Shown: positions 9,136 through 16,455 of the stretch, piece after piece
Layout of the letters: each line of letters starts with the position of its first letter
Numbering within the stretch: the first letter of the stretch is position 1
From: a virus
Strand: one strand, 5' to 3'
Virus record (IMG/VR): IMGVR_UViG_3300046505_000145
Span: 1-34,064 of that record
Length of the DNA stretch: 34,064 nucleotides
The notes under the pieces: generated by a model
What the model saw: only the letters and a program-made list of their open reading frames with translations
Told to the model about the DNA's origin: nothing
Database searches by the model: none
Program-made: the position numbers and the translations under genes

Positions 9136-9833
9136 TTATTCTAACTCCATCCATTCCTTATTAAGTAAATCCACATACCGTTGATACATCGCCAGCTTCA
9201 CATCTTCTTCATTCATTTGCCAGATCGTATCCTGCTTGCTCACATCGCCTCCGCATAAACGGTACACGATCCGCGTGTAGTCATCGCATTCAGGTTCAAT
9301 AAGATTCTCATTGGTTAGCTTTCGCTTGTCCCGTTCGTACTTGATTGCGGTTTCTCGCTCTGCGCATCCTTCATAAAGCCGAGCGATGCGTTGCTCAAGG
9401 TCGGCCGACTGGATAAAAAATCCTGCAGCACCTCTTGCTGCGTTGCCTCATCGATATCAAGCATTGCCTCTATGTTCTTATCCATGCAGGCAGGGTCCCA
9501 TTTTTCACCGGCAGGAGTCAGTATCGCAGCGAGGAATTTCTCAAAACTTTTATCATCTGTGACAACGATCGATTCAAGATCAATATTAATTCCGAACGCC
9601 TTTTGTATTTCCTCTTTGGCATAACCTTCGCCAAGGACCGAAGCCAACTCTTCCGAGTTCTTCTCCGGAGCGGAGAGCAACACCCGCAGTTTGTTTATTT
9701 TCTCCAATCCCTCCGTAACCGTATTCTGAATCAACGCCATCAGTTTCTTTTGCACCGGCGCCGCGAGTTGCCGCTGTCGCAGCGTCAACGGCTGCATTTC
9801 AAATTCTTTTCCGCCTATCGAATATTTTTTCAT
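9136..9833 (-). CDS. Tail assembly chaperone, -1 frameshift fusion (GT-like)
   Basis: This is the extended product made when ribosomes slip at T TTT TTA (complement of 9414-9420). The 0-frame supplies 140 codons; the -1 frame then stays open for 92 more residues and ends at TAA 9136-9138. The extension begins IQSADLEQRIARLYEG and includes NLIEPECDDYTRIVYRLC and IWQMNEEDVKLAM. It has no start codon in its first two thirds, so expression as a fusion is the simple reading. The location just before the tape measure gene and the slippery heptamer match the lambda G/GT arrangement, where the fusion helps tail proteins assemble round the tape measure protein. The total is about 232 aa. Confidence 0.85.
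9315..9833 (-). CDS. Tail assembly chaperone (G-like, 0-frame product)
   Basis: A 172-aa protein and the unshifted product of the chaperone gene. It is helical and charged (QRQLAAPVQKKLMALIQNTV near the N-terminus). Its C-terminus is a low-complexity tail (EKPQSSTNGTSES) typical of sequence that only needs to stay open in the alternative frame. It lies between the tail-tube genes and the tape measure gene. A hairpin terminator upstream (9853-9883) probably lowers its expression relative to the tube genes, which suits a non-structural chaperone. Confidence 0.85.
   Translation of the reverse strand: MKKYSIGGKEFEMQPLTLRQRQLAAPVQKKLMALIQNTVTEGLEKINKLRVLLSAPEKNSEELASVLGEGYAKEEIQKAFGINIDLESIVVTDDKSFEKFLAAILTPAGEKWDPACMDKNIEAMLDIDEATQQEVLQDFLSSRPTLSNASLGFMKDAQSEKPQSSTNGTSES
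9414..9420 (-). other. Programmed -1 ribosomal frameshift site T TTT TTA
   Basis: On the - strand the 0-frame reads GA T TTT TTA TCC. This is a canonical X XXY YYZ heptamer and lies inside the overlap where both frames are open. Frame arithmetic is consistent: 140 codons from 9833 to 9414, then 93 codons including the stop from 9414 to 9136 in the -1 frame. Confidence 0.85.
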
Positions 9834-9852
9834 ACCGTCTCCGTTTATTTAT

Positions 9853-9883
9853 AAAAAAGCCGATGAGCGTTTTGCTCGTCGGC
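9853..9883 (-). terminator. Intrinsic terminator after the tail-tube genes
   Basis: On the - strand GCCGACGAGC and GCTCATCGGC form a 10-bp stem (one G-U pair) with a 5-nt AAAAC loop, followed by TTTTTT. It lies in the 81-bp gap between the second tube-like gene and the chaperone gene. It would give abundant tube mRNA and lower downstream transcription. Confidence 0.85.
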
Positions 9884-9914
9884 TCATGTGAGTTACTTCC
9901 TTATGCGATTGCAA

Positions 9915-10388
9915 TTAACTGCCGGCCCCGAGCGCAGCATCGAGCAGCGTGTATACTTCTGCTTCATCATACGCAGGCTTCTCGCTGTGCAGCTTGATCG
10001 ATGAGATATCGCCGACATTTAATTCACCGCTGATGTGCAAACGGTAATTCGGCAGGATGATGATCGGGTTTTCAGCGCCGACCGTTCCGACCGGCGTGCA
10101 CAGGAGCGAAACGTTCAAGCCGCGCATTTCCTGCAGGTCCGTCAGCGTCTGCGCTGTGGTTACATCCAGCGAGGATGTTTCGATCTTCGCAGTGATCTCA
10201 AGCGCGACCTTGCCGCGCTGAGTCTCAACGCTGTTCTGGTCCCACGCTACCTTGACGAACGGCTTTCCTTTCAGATCGCCGATGTCCGTCGCGTCGGCCC
10301 ATGATGCAGCGAGCGTCAGATCCACTGCATCCACAACGTCATGCTGCAAAACTTTTACGGAACCTAATATCGATTTCAGAACACCCAT
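9915..10388 (-). CDS. Tail tube-like protein, copy 2
   Basis: A 157-aa protein, clearly paralogous to the preceding 152-aa gene: both begin MG(V/A)(L/F)KSILGSVK, and share ATDIGDLKGKPFVKV, NVSLLCTPVGT and GDISSIK. The position just before the chaperones and tape measure protein, the size and the predicted beta content suit a siphovirus tail-tube or tail-terminator-proximal protein. An intrinsic terminator follows. The duplicates have diverged mainly in the 90-120 region and at the C-terminus. I infer that one builds the tube and the other is a variant or minor tube or connector protein. Confidence 0.75.
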   Translation of the reverse strand: MGVLKSILGSVKVLQHDVVDAVDLTLAASWADATDIGDLKGKPFVKVAWDQNSVETQRGKVALEITAKIETSSLDVTTAQTLTDLQEMRGLNVSLLCTPVGTVGAENPIIILPNYRLHISGELNVGDISSIKLHSEKPAYDEAEVYTLLDAALGAGS

Positions 10389-10406
10389 GATGTTTCCTTT
10401 CGAATT

Positions 10407-10865
10407 TTATGTGAGCGCAGTCGCGCGTAATGTATAGATATCGGTTTCATCGTATGCCGGTTTCTCACCCGACATTTTGATAGACGATATATCGCCCAGG
10501 TTCAGTTCACCGCTCAAGAGGAGCGGGAAGTTCCTCACGATCACAATCGGATTTGCCGCGCTGAGTGTTCCGACTGGCGTGCACAACAGCGAAACGTTTT
10601 TACCGCGCATTCCCTTCAACGCTGTCAGCGTTGCAGCCGTTGTGATATCCAGCGTGGATGTTTCGAACTTCGCAGCGAGCTCCAAGGGGATCGGTCCGGA
10701 TTGCGACGGCACATTCTGCTGGTCCCACGTGACCTTCACGAATGGCTTTCCTTTCAGATCGCCGATGTCCGTTGCCGCAGCCCATGATGCTGCGAGTGTA
10801 AGGTTTGTCGCAATTGCATTCTGCACAATTTTTACAGAACCTAATATCGATTTAAAAGCACCCAT
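10407..10865 (-). CDS. Tail tube-like protein, copy 1
   Basis: A 152-aa protein and the first of the tandem pair. It carries the same landmark motifs as copy 2: ILGSVK at the N-terminus, LTLAASWA, ATDIGDLKGKPFVKV, GMRGKNVSLLCTPVGT, and GDISSIKMSGEKPAYDE near the end. It is separated from copy 2 by 18 bp, so the pair is probably co-transcribed. Whether both are virion components cannot be decided from sequence. Confidence 0.75.
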   Translation of the reverse strand: MGAFKSILGSVKIVQNAIATNLTLAASWAAATDIGDLKGKPFVKVTWDQQNVPSQSGPIPLELAAKFETSTLDITTAATLTALKGMRGKNVSLLCTPVGTLSAANPIVIVRNFPLLLSGELNLGDISSIKMSGEKPAYDETDIYTLRATALT

Positions 10866-10886
10866 GAGAATTCCTTCCTAATAATA

Positions 10887-11294
10887 TTATTGTTTGACTT
10901 CCGCTGTAGCCGATGACGTTGACGTCGGTGCATCCATTGGCTGCTCATTCTTTTTGCTGATAACCTTTAGTCCCTGCGTCAAGCCCATAGCGGCGAGCAT
11001 CGCTGCAAGGTAGAGGAGAATGTATTCCTCGTGATACCAAAGCACGTAAAGAAAACCGTATGCGATCGCCGGAGAGAATAACGCATTTGCAAATAGCTGA
11101 TTGATGCGCGTCGAGCTGGCATGTCCGTTGTCTTCGCTCAAGCCGTCCTTCATGAACGACCAGAACGATTTTATGTTGATAGAGAGATTTATTTTTTTCA
11201 CGATAAACAGAGTCGCAATCACCGTTAGAATAATGACGACAAGCATCGCAATCGTTACTGTCATCGTTTCGATATCAATTCCAAATACGTTCAT
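10887..11294 (-). CDS. Multi-pass membrane protein, holin candidate
   Basis: A 135-aa protein with three predicted membrane segments at about 11-33, 70-87 and 91-109, and a polar C-terminal tail (DAPTSTSSATAEVKQ). It lies immediately downstream of the M15 endolysin gene. A holin lets endolysin cross the inner membrane at lysis, and small multi-pass proteins beside endolysin genes are usual holins. I do not recognise the specific family, so holin is an inference from topology and neighbours. Confidence 0.6.
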   Translation of the reverse strand: MNVFGIDIETMTVTIAMLVVIILTVIATLFIVKKINLSINIKSFWSFMKDGLSEDNGHASSTRINQLFANALFSPAIAYGFLYVLWYHEEYILLYLAAMLAAMGLTQGLKVISKKNEQPMDAPTSTSSATAEVKQ

Positions 11295-11304
11295 TTCCTA
11301 TTCC

Positions 11305-11742
11305 TCAGACTGTCGTGTAATGTGTCAAGCCGTTTTCGTGTGTCGCGCGTAACTTCTGCCCGCGTGGATTACTCCTATAACTTATGTGCACCCACTGATT
11401 GAACTCCTGGATGATCTGATCGAACGGCAGAAACACTTTTTCAGTCGCAAATAAAAACAACTCTTCTGCTGTCATACCGCTTACGTGAATATCCGCTGCC
11501 TGTCCAAACACATGCTGACTTGTTGTTGAGCCGCCGACTAATTTATTGATTTCAGGTGATCGATAACCGCTCGTGATACCCACGGGCCGGCAAAGGGCAG
11601 ATCGCAAAGGTTCTAATATTTCACTGCACAATGTTTTTAAGTTTTCGATTTCACGATCGTTCGGATCATTAGCCTTACCAAGCCGGGCGCCGGTTTCGGA
11701 GATCGTCATTTCTTCAAGTGTAAAGTGTTCTGATAATTTCAC
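11305..11742 (-). CDS. Peptidase M15 family endolysin
   Basis: A 145-aa protein that starts MKLSEHFTLEEM, the standard opening of phage M15A-type D,D-carboxypeptidase/L-Ala-D-Glu-type peptidases. The zinc ligands are visible in SQHVFGQAADIH (H77, D84) and WVHISY (H119); GITSGYRSPEIN precedes them as expected. It would cut peptide bonds of peptidoglycan in the periplasm at lysis. I chose the GTG at 11742 because it overlaps the upstream stop as GTGA and gives the usual family N-terminus; an ATG at 11766 would add eight residues. Confidence 0.9.
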   Translation of the reverse strand: MKLSEHFTLEEMTISETGARLGKANDPNDREIENLKTLCSEILEPLRSALCRPVGITSGYRSPEINKLVGGSTTSQHVFGQAADIHVSGMTAEELFLFATEKVFLPFDQIIQEFNQWVHISYRSNPRGQKLRATHENGLTHYTTV

Positions 11743-11975
11743 GGCTTTCCCTTCTTCGCTGACCATCGTTGTCTCTTGTTCCTCAGTATTGCGAGTTTAA
11801 AATTCAGTTCCGGACTTCTCGGTATCATTTTGCAAAACACTGCATGCAGCATATCCGCCATCGACAATGCACCTTTCAATTCTTCCGGTTTCATCATATC
11901 CAGCACCCGTACGATTGCGTCCTTGTCTGCATCAATGTTTTCGGGTCGAGGGCAATCTTTTGAGTCTTCACTCAC
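11739..11975 (-). CDS. Small acidic/basic protein in lysis cluster
   Basis: A 78-aa protein starting at GTG and overlapping the upstream stop as GTGA; its own stop overlaps the endolysin start the same way. It is acidic at the N-terminus and ends in a basic tail (RNKRQRWSAKKGKP). No membrane segment or known motif is seen. The double coupling suggests it is made together with the lysis proteins, but its role is unknown. Confidence 0.65.
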   Translation of the reverse strand: MSEDSKDCPRPENIDADKDAIVRVLDMMKPEELKGALSMADMLHAVFCKMIPRSPELNFKLAILRNKRQRWSAKKGKP

Positions 11976-12169
11976 TTTGTCCTTTTTACAGCAGTATCAA
12001 TGCGATCTCGAATATATTTTATATCGTCTCTGACCGGTTGGACTGCACTGCTTATCGTGGAATTTAATTCCTCACGCGTCACACGTGAACTGATAAATGC
12101 AAAGAACGCTACCAGTCCGCCAAGTAAACCGAGAATGCAAAATGCGAGCGATAAGGGATCGAGACTCAT
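11972..12169 (-). CDS. Small single-TM protein (possible lysis accessory)
   Basis: A 65-aa protein with one membrane segment at about residues 6-26 and a following amphipathic helix (VRDDIKYIRDRIDTAVK). This topology resembles small holin-partner or XhlA-like proteins, although in XhlA the membrane segment is C-terminal. It is the first gene of the lysis set and is coupled to the next by GTGA. Confidence 0.65.
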   Translation of the reverse strand: MSLDPLSLAFCILGLLGGLVAFFAFISSRVTREELNSTISSAVQPVRDDIKYIRDRIDTAVKRTK

Positions 12170-12219
12170 AAGTATTTCCTTTTTCCATTTACCATTTCCC
12201 CACTCTAATCCCGTGGTTA

Positions 12220-14589
12220 TTAATTAGACCACGTAACAGTTAGTTTTGCAGCTGCCGGGGCATAAGTGCCATAATCGATAGTACTTCTTGCAGCACTCGC
12301 TGTTGAACCATTATTTGCAATAAATAAAGTTATGTTTTGACCGACACCCCATCCAGCTAAATTCACAATTTCCTGAATTACTGCTTTAATCTCAGGGCTA
12401 TCAAACCATGCCAATGTTGACCAATATGATGTCCAATGCGGTATAGTCCAGTCTACAAGAGCATTACTTCTTGTTCTTCCTGCAAAATTTGCATAATCAG
12501 AAAATGTTGCAGGTGTAGCACTCTCTTCTGCCTTAATACGCACATTCGCATTGTCAGCAGTATAATCACCTCCAGAAGTACAGCTAATATGAGCGGAAAC
12601 AATCGTCGCACTCTTTGGCGTATTCAATCCCAAGAATCGGAAACCACTTTCAGCCGGAGTACTTATATCTGCAAGATAAAGAGCGTTTGTGGCATAACTG
12701 TTACTCCAACCGGGAACCACACAAGCATTGTCTGTTGTAGCTACTATCTGAATAGTTTGGGTTGTTGTATTAGGTGGTAAAGTCTCATCTGGTAAATCTA
12801 CTATGTAAAATATATAATTTGTTACATCCCCATAAAATGTTTTTCCTGATACAACATTACCTAAAGAACTGCTCAAACCAACACGCATGTTCGTGGTAGT
12901 GTTGTTGTTATAGAAAACTTTATTCGCCACATCCGTAAATGTATTCCCTGTTCCCGAAGCATACATTATCCCACTCGCACCAGAACCAGATGATAACCCA
13001 AAAACATATTTCGGAGTTACAAACTGACAGGTATCTATTCTCATGTGCATCGTTGCACTATTGAATACACCAGCAGAACTAAAAGAAAGTAATCGTTCAA
13101 GTGAAATAAAACTTGATTGGTTTATATATGTGGAATCCCATTGGCTTGCATTCGAATTATAAATAAACTGTGACGTTGCTGTTGTAGATGTAAATGTTGA
13201 ATTGACTATTCGCAATGAATCTGACGTTACCGCTCCATAAGAATATAAAAGAACTCCGTTTCCCGCCACATTGATATTGCACCCATTAATTATTAGTCTA
13301 TGTGTCGATGCATGGGTTGTGGAAAATACGGCTTGGAGAAAGAAACTTGCTTGAGTTCCTAATGGATTATTTATAATAGCGTTGCAATTTCTAAATTCAC
13401 ACGTTCCAAGATATCCATCTGAAATAGAAAAGAATTTCGTTCCCGAATAATCAACACCACTATTTGGAATCCAAGAACATCCGTCAAAAAGAATATATTC
13501 AATTAAACTTCTATGAGTTGGTTCTACAATCAATGCTTCTTGATAACCATAAGCGAATGTTTGAGGATTCGTGGAACTGCAATTCTTAAATGTAACACCT
13601 GTGATATTGGATGAATAACTTGCAGTACTCGATACCACTCTCCACTTAATTCCATCCGCCCCCGTCAAAGTATCGCTTGTGTGTGTGGGGGCAACACTCG
13701 CAGTAAGTGTTCCAGTGTTTACTTTTCGGTAGACTCTTCCAGCATTGACACACATGTCTCCTGCATTTGTTGCACCATATTGCCGTCCGGTTGTCCAATC
13801 ATCCCAAGCCGAAGCAATCATTCTGCATCCAAAGCCTGCCGATGATGTCCAATTCTCAATTGTTATATTTTCGGTGTTACCTACACCTGGGTCAAATCCA
13901 TACCACCCTTCTCCAATAAATATAGCGTCATCGCCTGTGTTGGAATGATAGTTTCTAAGAGTAATGTTTTTAGAATGAATAATGTCTATTCCGTCTTTAC
14001 TGTAATTCTGTAAATCTATTTCAGAAATCACACCGACGTTACAATCTATCATCTCAAAGAAATATTGTTCATATCCTGCTGTGTTATCATTGACTGTAAT
14101 TCCGCTTACATTAAAATTACTAACTCGGTATAAACATATTTCTGCACTAACAAATGGAATACGAGTTCCGCCCGATTTACTATCCATGCCATTAAAATTG
14201 ATGTTCAATCCATTTCCAATGATGTTAATATTGGAGTCGCTTACCCCTGTGATCGCACCCTTATTCACAAAAAGATTGGTGAAATATGTCGAAGCACCTG
14301 TTTGAACTTTTCGCAATGTAACCCCAGGACAGAATCTCAAGGTTGTATTGCTTGGAATGAATAAAGTACTGTCAATATCGTATTGACCTGATTTACCAAT
14401 CTTTATAGTTCCACCTAAATTTAAGGCTGTTTGTAATGCTTGCCGATTGAGCAATCCAGAATTTACCGTATTGAAGCCTGATGGATTGATATTTTGACTC
14501 TTATGCTTCATCGGTTGCGGAATATTACTTTGCCCGAATACAAAACAAACTGGGCTTATCAAAATCAATATAAATGCTGCTTGCTTCAC
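12220..14589 (-). CDS. Large pectate-lyase-like beta-helix protein with signal peptide
   Basis: A 789-aa protein. I choose GTG at 14589 because it overlaps the upstream stop as GTGA and gives a clean signal peptide (1-19, cleavage predicted as VFG|Q). Residues about 45-420 form a parallel beta-helix of the pectate-lyase/glycosyl-hydrolase-28 style, with Asn-rich rungs and NITLRNYHSNTGDDAIFIGEG in polygalacturonase-like form. The C-terminal 200 residues form a separate beta domain ending LTVTWSN. Family members bind or cut polysaccharides. It sits between capsid and lysis genes rather than among the fibres, so it may be an exported depolymerase or a capsule-modifying conversion factor instead of a tail spike. 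Confidence 0.85.
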   Translation of the reverse strand: MKQAAFILILISPVCFVFGQSNIPQPMKHKSQNINPSGFNTVNSGLLNRQALQTALNLGGTIKIGKSGQYDIDSTLFIPSNTTLRFCPGVTLRKVQTGASTYFTNLFVNKGAITGVSDSNINIIGNGLNINFNGMDSKSGGTRIPFVSAEICLYRVSNFNVSGITVNDNTAGYEQYFFEMIDCNVGVISEIDLQNYSKDGIDIIHSKNITLRNYHSNTGDDAIFIGEGWYGFDPGVGNTENITIENWTSSAGFGCRMIASAWDDWTTGRQYGATNAGDMCVNAGRVYRKVNTGTLTASVAPTHTSDTLTGADGIKWRVVSSTASYSSNITGVTFKNCSSTNPQTFAYGYQEALIVEPTHRSLIEYILFDGCSWIPNSGVDYSGTKFFSISDGYLGTCEFRNCNAIINNPLGTQASFFLQAVFSTTHASTHRLIINGCNINVAGNGVLLYSYGAVTSDSLRIVNSTFTSTTATSQFIYNSNASQWDSTYINQSSFISLERLLSFSSAGVFNSATMHMRIDTCQFVTPKYVFGLSSGSGASGIMYASGTGNTFTDVANKVFYNNNTTTNMRVGLSSSLGNVVSGKTFYGDVTNYIFYIVDLPDETLPPNTTTQTIQIVATTDNACVVPGWSNSYATNALYLADISTPAESGFRFLGLNTPKSATIVSAHISCTSGGDYTADNANVRIKAEESATPATFSDYANFAGRTRSNALVDWTIPHWTSYWSTLAWFDSPEIKAVIQEIVNLAGWGVGQNITLFIANNGSTASAARSTIDYGTYAPAAAKLTVTWSN

Positions 14590-15185
14590 GGTGTTACTAC
14601 CTCTTGCCAAACTTTAAGTTTGATTCTTATATACCCATTGAGTGCCGGTGTGTATGCGGTCACTGCTACAAGCTTTCCAAATATATCCTTGCTTGTGGAT
14701 GCACAATTGGCAATCTCGTCTATTCCAGTTACGAAATCCCAAGTTCCGGTGCTTCCCGTTCCTACTGCGTCGCCTTTCAGTGTGAATGGAATCTCGGCAA
14801 CTCGATAATTGAATCCGCCGCTTGCCCATACATTCTGAGCGTTATCGGCGATCTTCGCAATCTTTGTTGTGTCATTATTCAAGATCAATTCTATTGTTGC
14901 CTTGCATAACGAATCACCATTTGTCTGAACATTCTCTAGAATAAACTTTCCGCCGTTCGTTGCTGCTACACCGGTAAACTTCAACCAATTCTGTGTTGAA
15001 TTTGTTAATACGGTATTTGCCGCATGGGATGTTGAGGAAGCTATCTGAACCGAGTCTGTGACGTAGGCAAGTTTATAATACGCACCACTTACATTCGTAT
15101 TCTGCCTTCCAACACTCTTTCCCTGTGCAGACGCAGCCATCGATAAAATAATCATTGCAAGTAATATGACGATCGTCTTTTTCAT
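14586..15185 (-). CDS. Exported beta-rich protein
   Basis: A 199-aa protein. Residues 1-20 form a signal peptide (cleavage predicted as ASA|Q). The rest is short beta strands with few charged clusters (FILENVQTNGDSLCKATIEL, IPFTLKGDAVGTGSTGTWDF). I know no family for it. Its stop overlaps the start of the beta-helix gene (GTGA), so the two exported products are probably made in step and could work together. Confidence 0.75.
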   Translation of the reverse strand: MKKTIVILLAMIILSMAASAQGKSVGRQNTNVSGAYYKLAYVTDSVQIASSTSHAANTVLTNSTQNWLKFTGVAATNGGKFILENVQTNGDSLCKATIELILNNDTTKIAKIADNAQNVWASGGFNYRVAEIPFTLKGDAVGTGSTGTWDFVTGIDEIANCASTSKDIFGKLVAVTAYTPALNGYIRIKLKVWQEVVTP

Positions 15186-15193
15186 GTAATCCT

Positions 15194-15487
15194 CTATTCG
15201 TAGACCTGCACAGTGACTTTCGTTCCGCTCACACTTGCATCGATCGCAAGTTGACTGCTGTCATAATTCACTTCATACTGTCCATTCACACCCGTTCCGA
15301 TCATACTGCCGACAGGCGGCGTGGATAAAGCATCCACCGATGCCAGCAATCCGACCATCACGATACGCGTATCATCAGCAGGATAATTATTCGCAACAAC
15401 AACCGCTGCAGCTTTTCTGTAAGCTGTGATCGGCACCGGTGTACCGGCAGTTACAACCGTCAATTCAAATTCATGTGCGAGTTTCAT
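15194..15487 (-). CDS. Small beta-rich protein, possible head decoration
   Basis: A 97-aa protein with a Val/Ala-rich beta pattern (FELTVVTAGTPVPITAYRKA) and no signal peptide. Its position downstream of the capsid gene could suit a decoration or neck protein, but two exported-type genes lie on either side. I recognise no domain, and the assignment is tentative. Confidence 0.65.
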   Translation of the reverse strand: MKLAHEFELTVVTAGTPVPITAYRKAAAVVVANNYPADDTRIVMVGLLASVDALSTPPVGSMIGTGVNGQYEVNYDSSQLAIDASVSGTKVTVQVYE

Positions 15488-15513
15488 TTATTTCCTCTTC
15501 TCGTTTTCAAATA

Positions 15514-15544
15514 TCCCGCCGCTGCATTGCTGCATACGGCGGGA
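15514..15544 (-). other. GC-rich hairpin in intergenic gap
   Basis: TCCCGCCG at 15514-15521 pairs with CGGCGGGA at 15537-15544 (8 bp, 15-nt loop containing TGCATTGCTGCA). It lies between the 264-aa gene and the 97-aa gene. There is no strong T-run on the - strand, so it may be a weak or factor-dependent terminator or an mRNA 3' end. Confidence 0.55.
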
Positions 15545-15566
15545 CGGACGGCGGCGGTGGAGCAAA

Positions 15567-16361
15567 TTAATTCGATGTCGTGTCATGCTGCGCAGTGACA
15601 GTCCCGGCAGTATTGACATGCAGCTTCCAACTCTTCCTGTCGGAGCTTTTTAATATTGGCGAATGCATGGAATCGGAATACCAGAATGATCCCGTGATCG
15701 CAGATCCCGCCTTGTCGGCTTTGTCCGCAGCCATCGTTGGAGTATAGACTGCTTTTACTCCGGGCGTTGCCGATGTATCTTTTCGATTCCACTTTGCGAC
15801 CAATGAGTCCGGTAATCCTTTGACAATGGCTTGTAGAAATTTCTCGGATGGTTTTATAACGGCCGTGCCGGATGAATCATAAATGCAAATGTCGTTCAGG
15901 ATTCTCGCATCCCAATAAAAGTTTGATTTCGGAGTTGCAAATACTTTTCGATAGACATGGGTCGGAGCCCCCGAGACTGTGTCCGTGACTCGTATATACT
16001 TGTCAATCAAGGTGACAGTCTGCCTGTCTTGTCCCGCTGCGGTCATAGCTGTGAATCTCGCAATGCTTGTCCAATTGACGGCATCGGGAGAAGTCTGAAC
16101 GTTCGTCACAATCGTTCCGCCTGATGTGATCGTATCTACCTGCAGCCAGAAAATAACATTGCTCACGGAGCCCGGGAAATAATATTGCGATACAAACGAA
16201 TCGATAGCAGCGGTAAGCGATCGCGCAGGCACAACGGAGAACGTTGTATAATTGCTCGATCCGTCGAGGGGCGGACGCTTGTTCGGCGTCCCGGCAAACG
16301 AAACAAATAATACCGTCAGAATAGTCAAGAGAAAGATTGAAGAACTAAATACTCGTTTCAT
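15567..16361 (-). CDS. Exported protein downstream of the capsid gene
   Basis: A 264-aa protein. Residues about 1-23 form a signal peptide (VSFA|G). The mature part has two beta-rich halves, including VIFWLQVDTITSGGTIVTNVQ and VQTSPDAVNWTSIARF, the latter in the style of discoidin or sialidase-like beta sandwiches. The C-terminus repeats short Ser/Thr-rich units. The gene is separated from the capsid gene by dispersed-repeat copy 2. I do not recognise the function. Confidence 0.75.
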   Translation of the reverse strand: MKRVFSSSIFLLTILTVLFVSFAGTPNKRPPLDGSSNYTTFSVVPARSLTAAIDSFVSQYYFPGSVSNVIFWLQVDTITSGGTIVTNVQTSPDAVNWTSIARFTAMTAAGQDRQTVTLIDKYIRVTDTVSGAPTHVYRKVFATPKSNFYWDARILNDICIYDSSGTAVIKPSEKFLQAIVKGLPDSLVAKWNRKDTSATPGVKAVYTPTMAADKADKAGSAITGSFWYSDSMHSPILKSSDRKSWKLHVNTAGTVTAQHDTTSN

Positions 16362-16404
16362 CGTCTCAGCTCCATTTTATATTTTGATATTCCGCTTAAA
16401 ATTT

Positions 16405-16439
16405 CCCCTCCTTACTAAGGAGGGGATTAAGGGGAGGTT
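16405..16439 (+). repeat. Dispersed CCCCTCCTTA repeat, copy 2
   Basis: The core CCCCTCCTTACTAAGGAGGGG is followed by ATTAAGGGGAGGTT. It is nearly the same as copy 1 (9095-9129) and lies between the major capsid gene and the 264-aa gene. It may form a hairpin that marks the end of the abundant capsid mRNA. Confidence 0.85.
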
Positions 16440-16455
16440 GTTTTTCAATTACGAC

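Noticed and set aside
12210-12232. Terminator at the end of the 789-aa gene
   Set aside because: CGTGGT/ACCACG can pair, but the hairpin overlaps the last codons and has no T-run.
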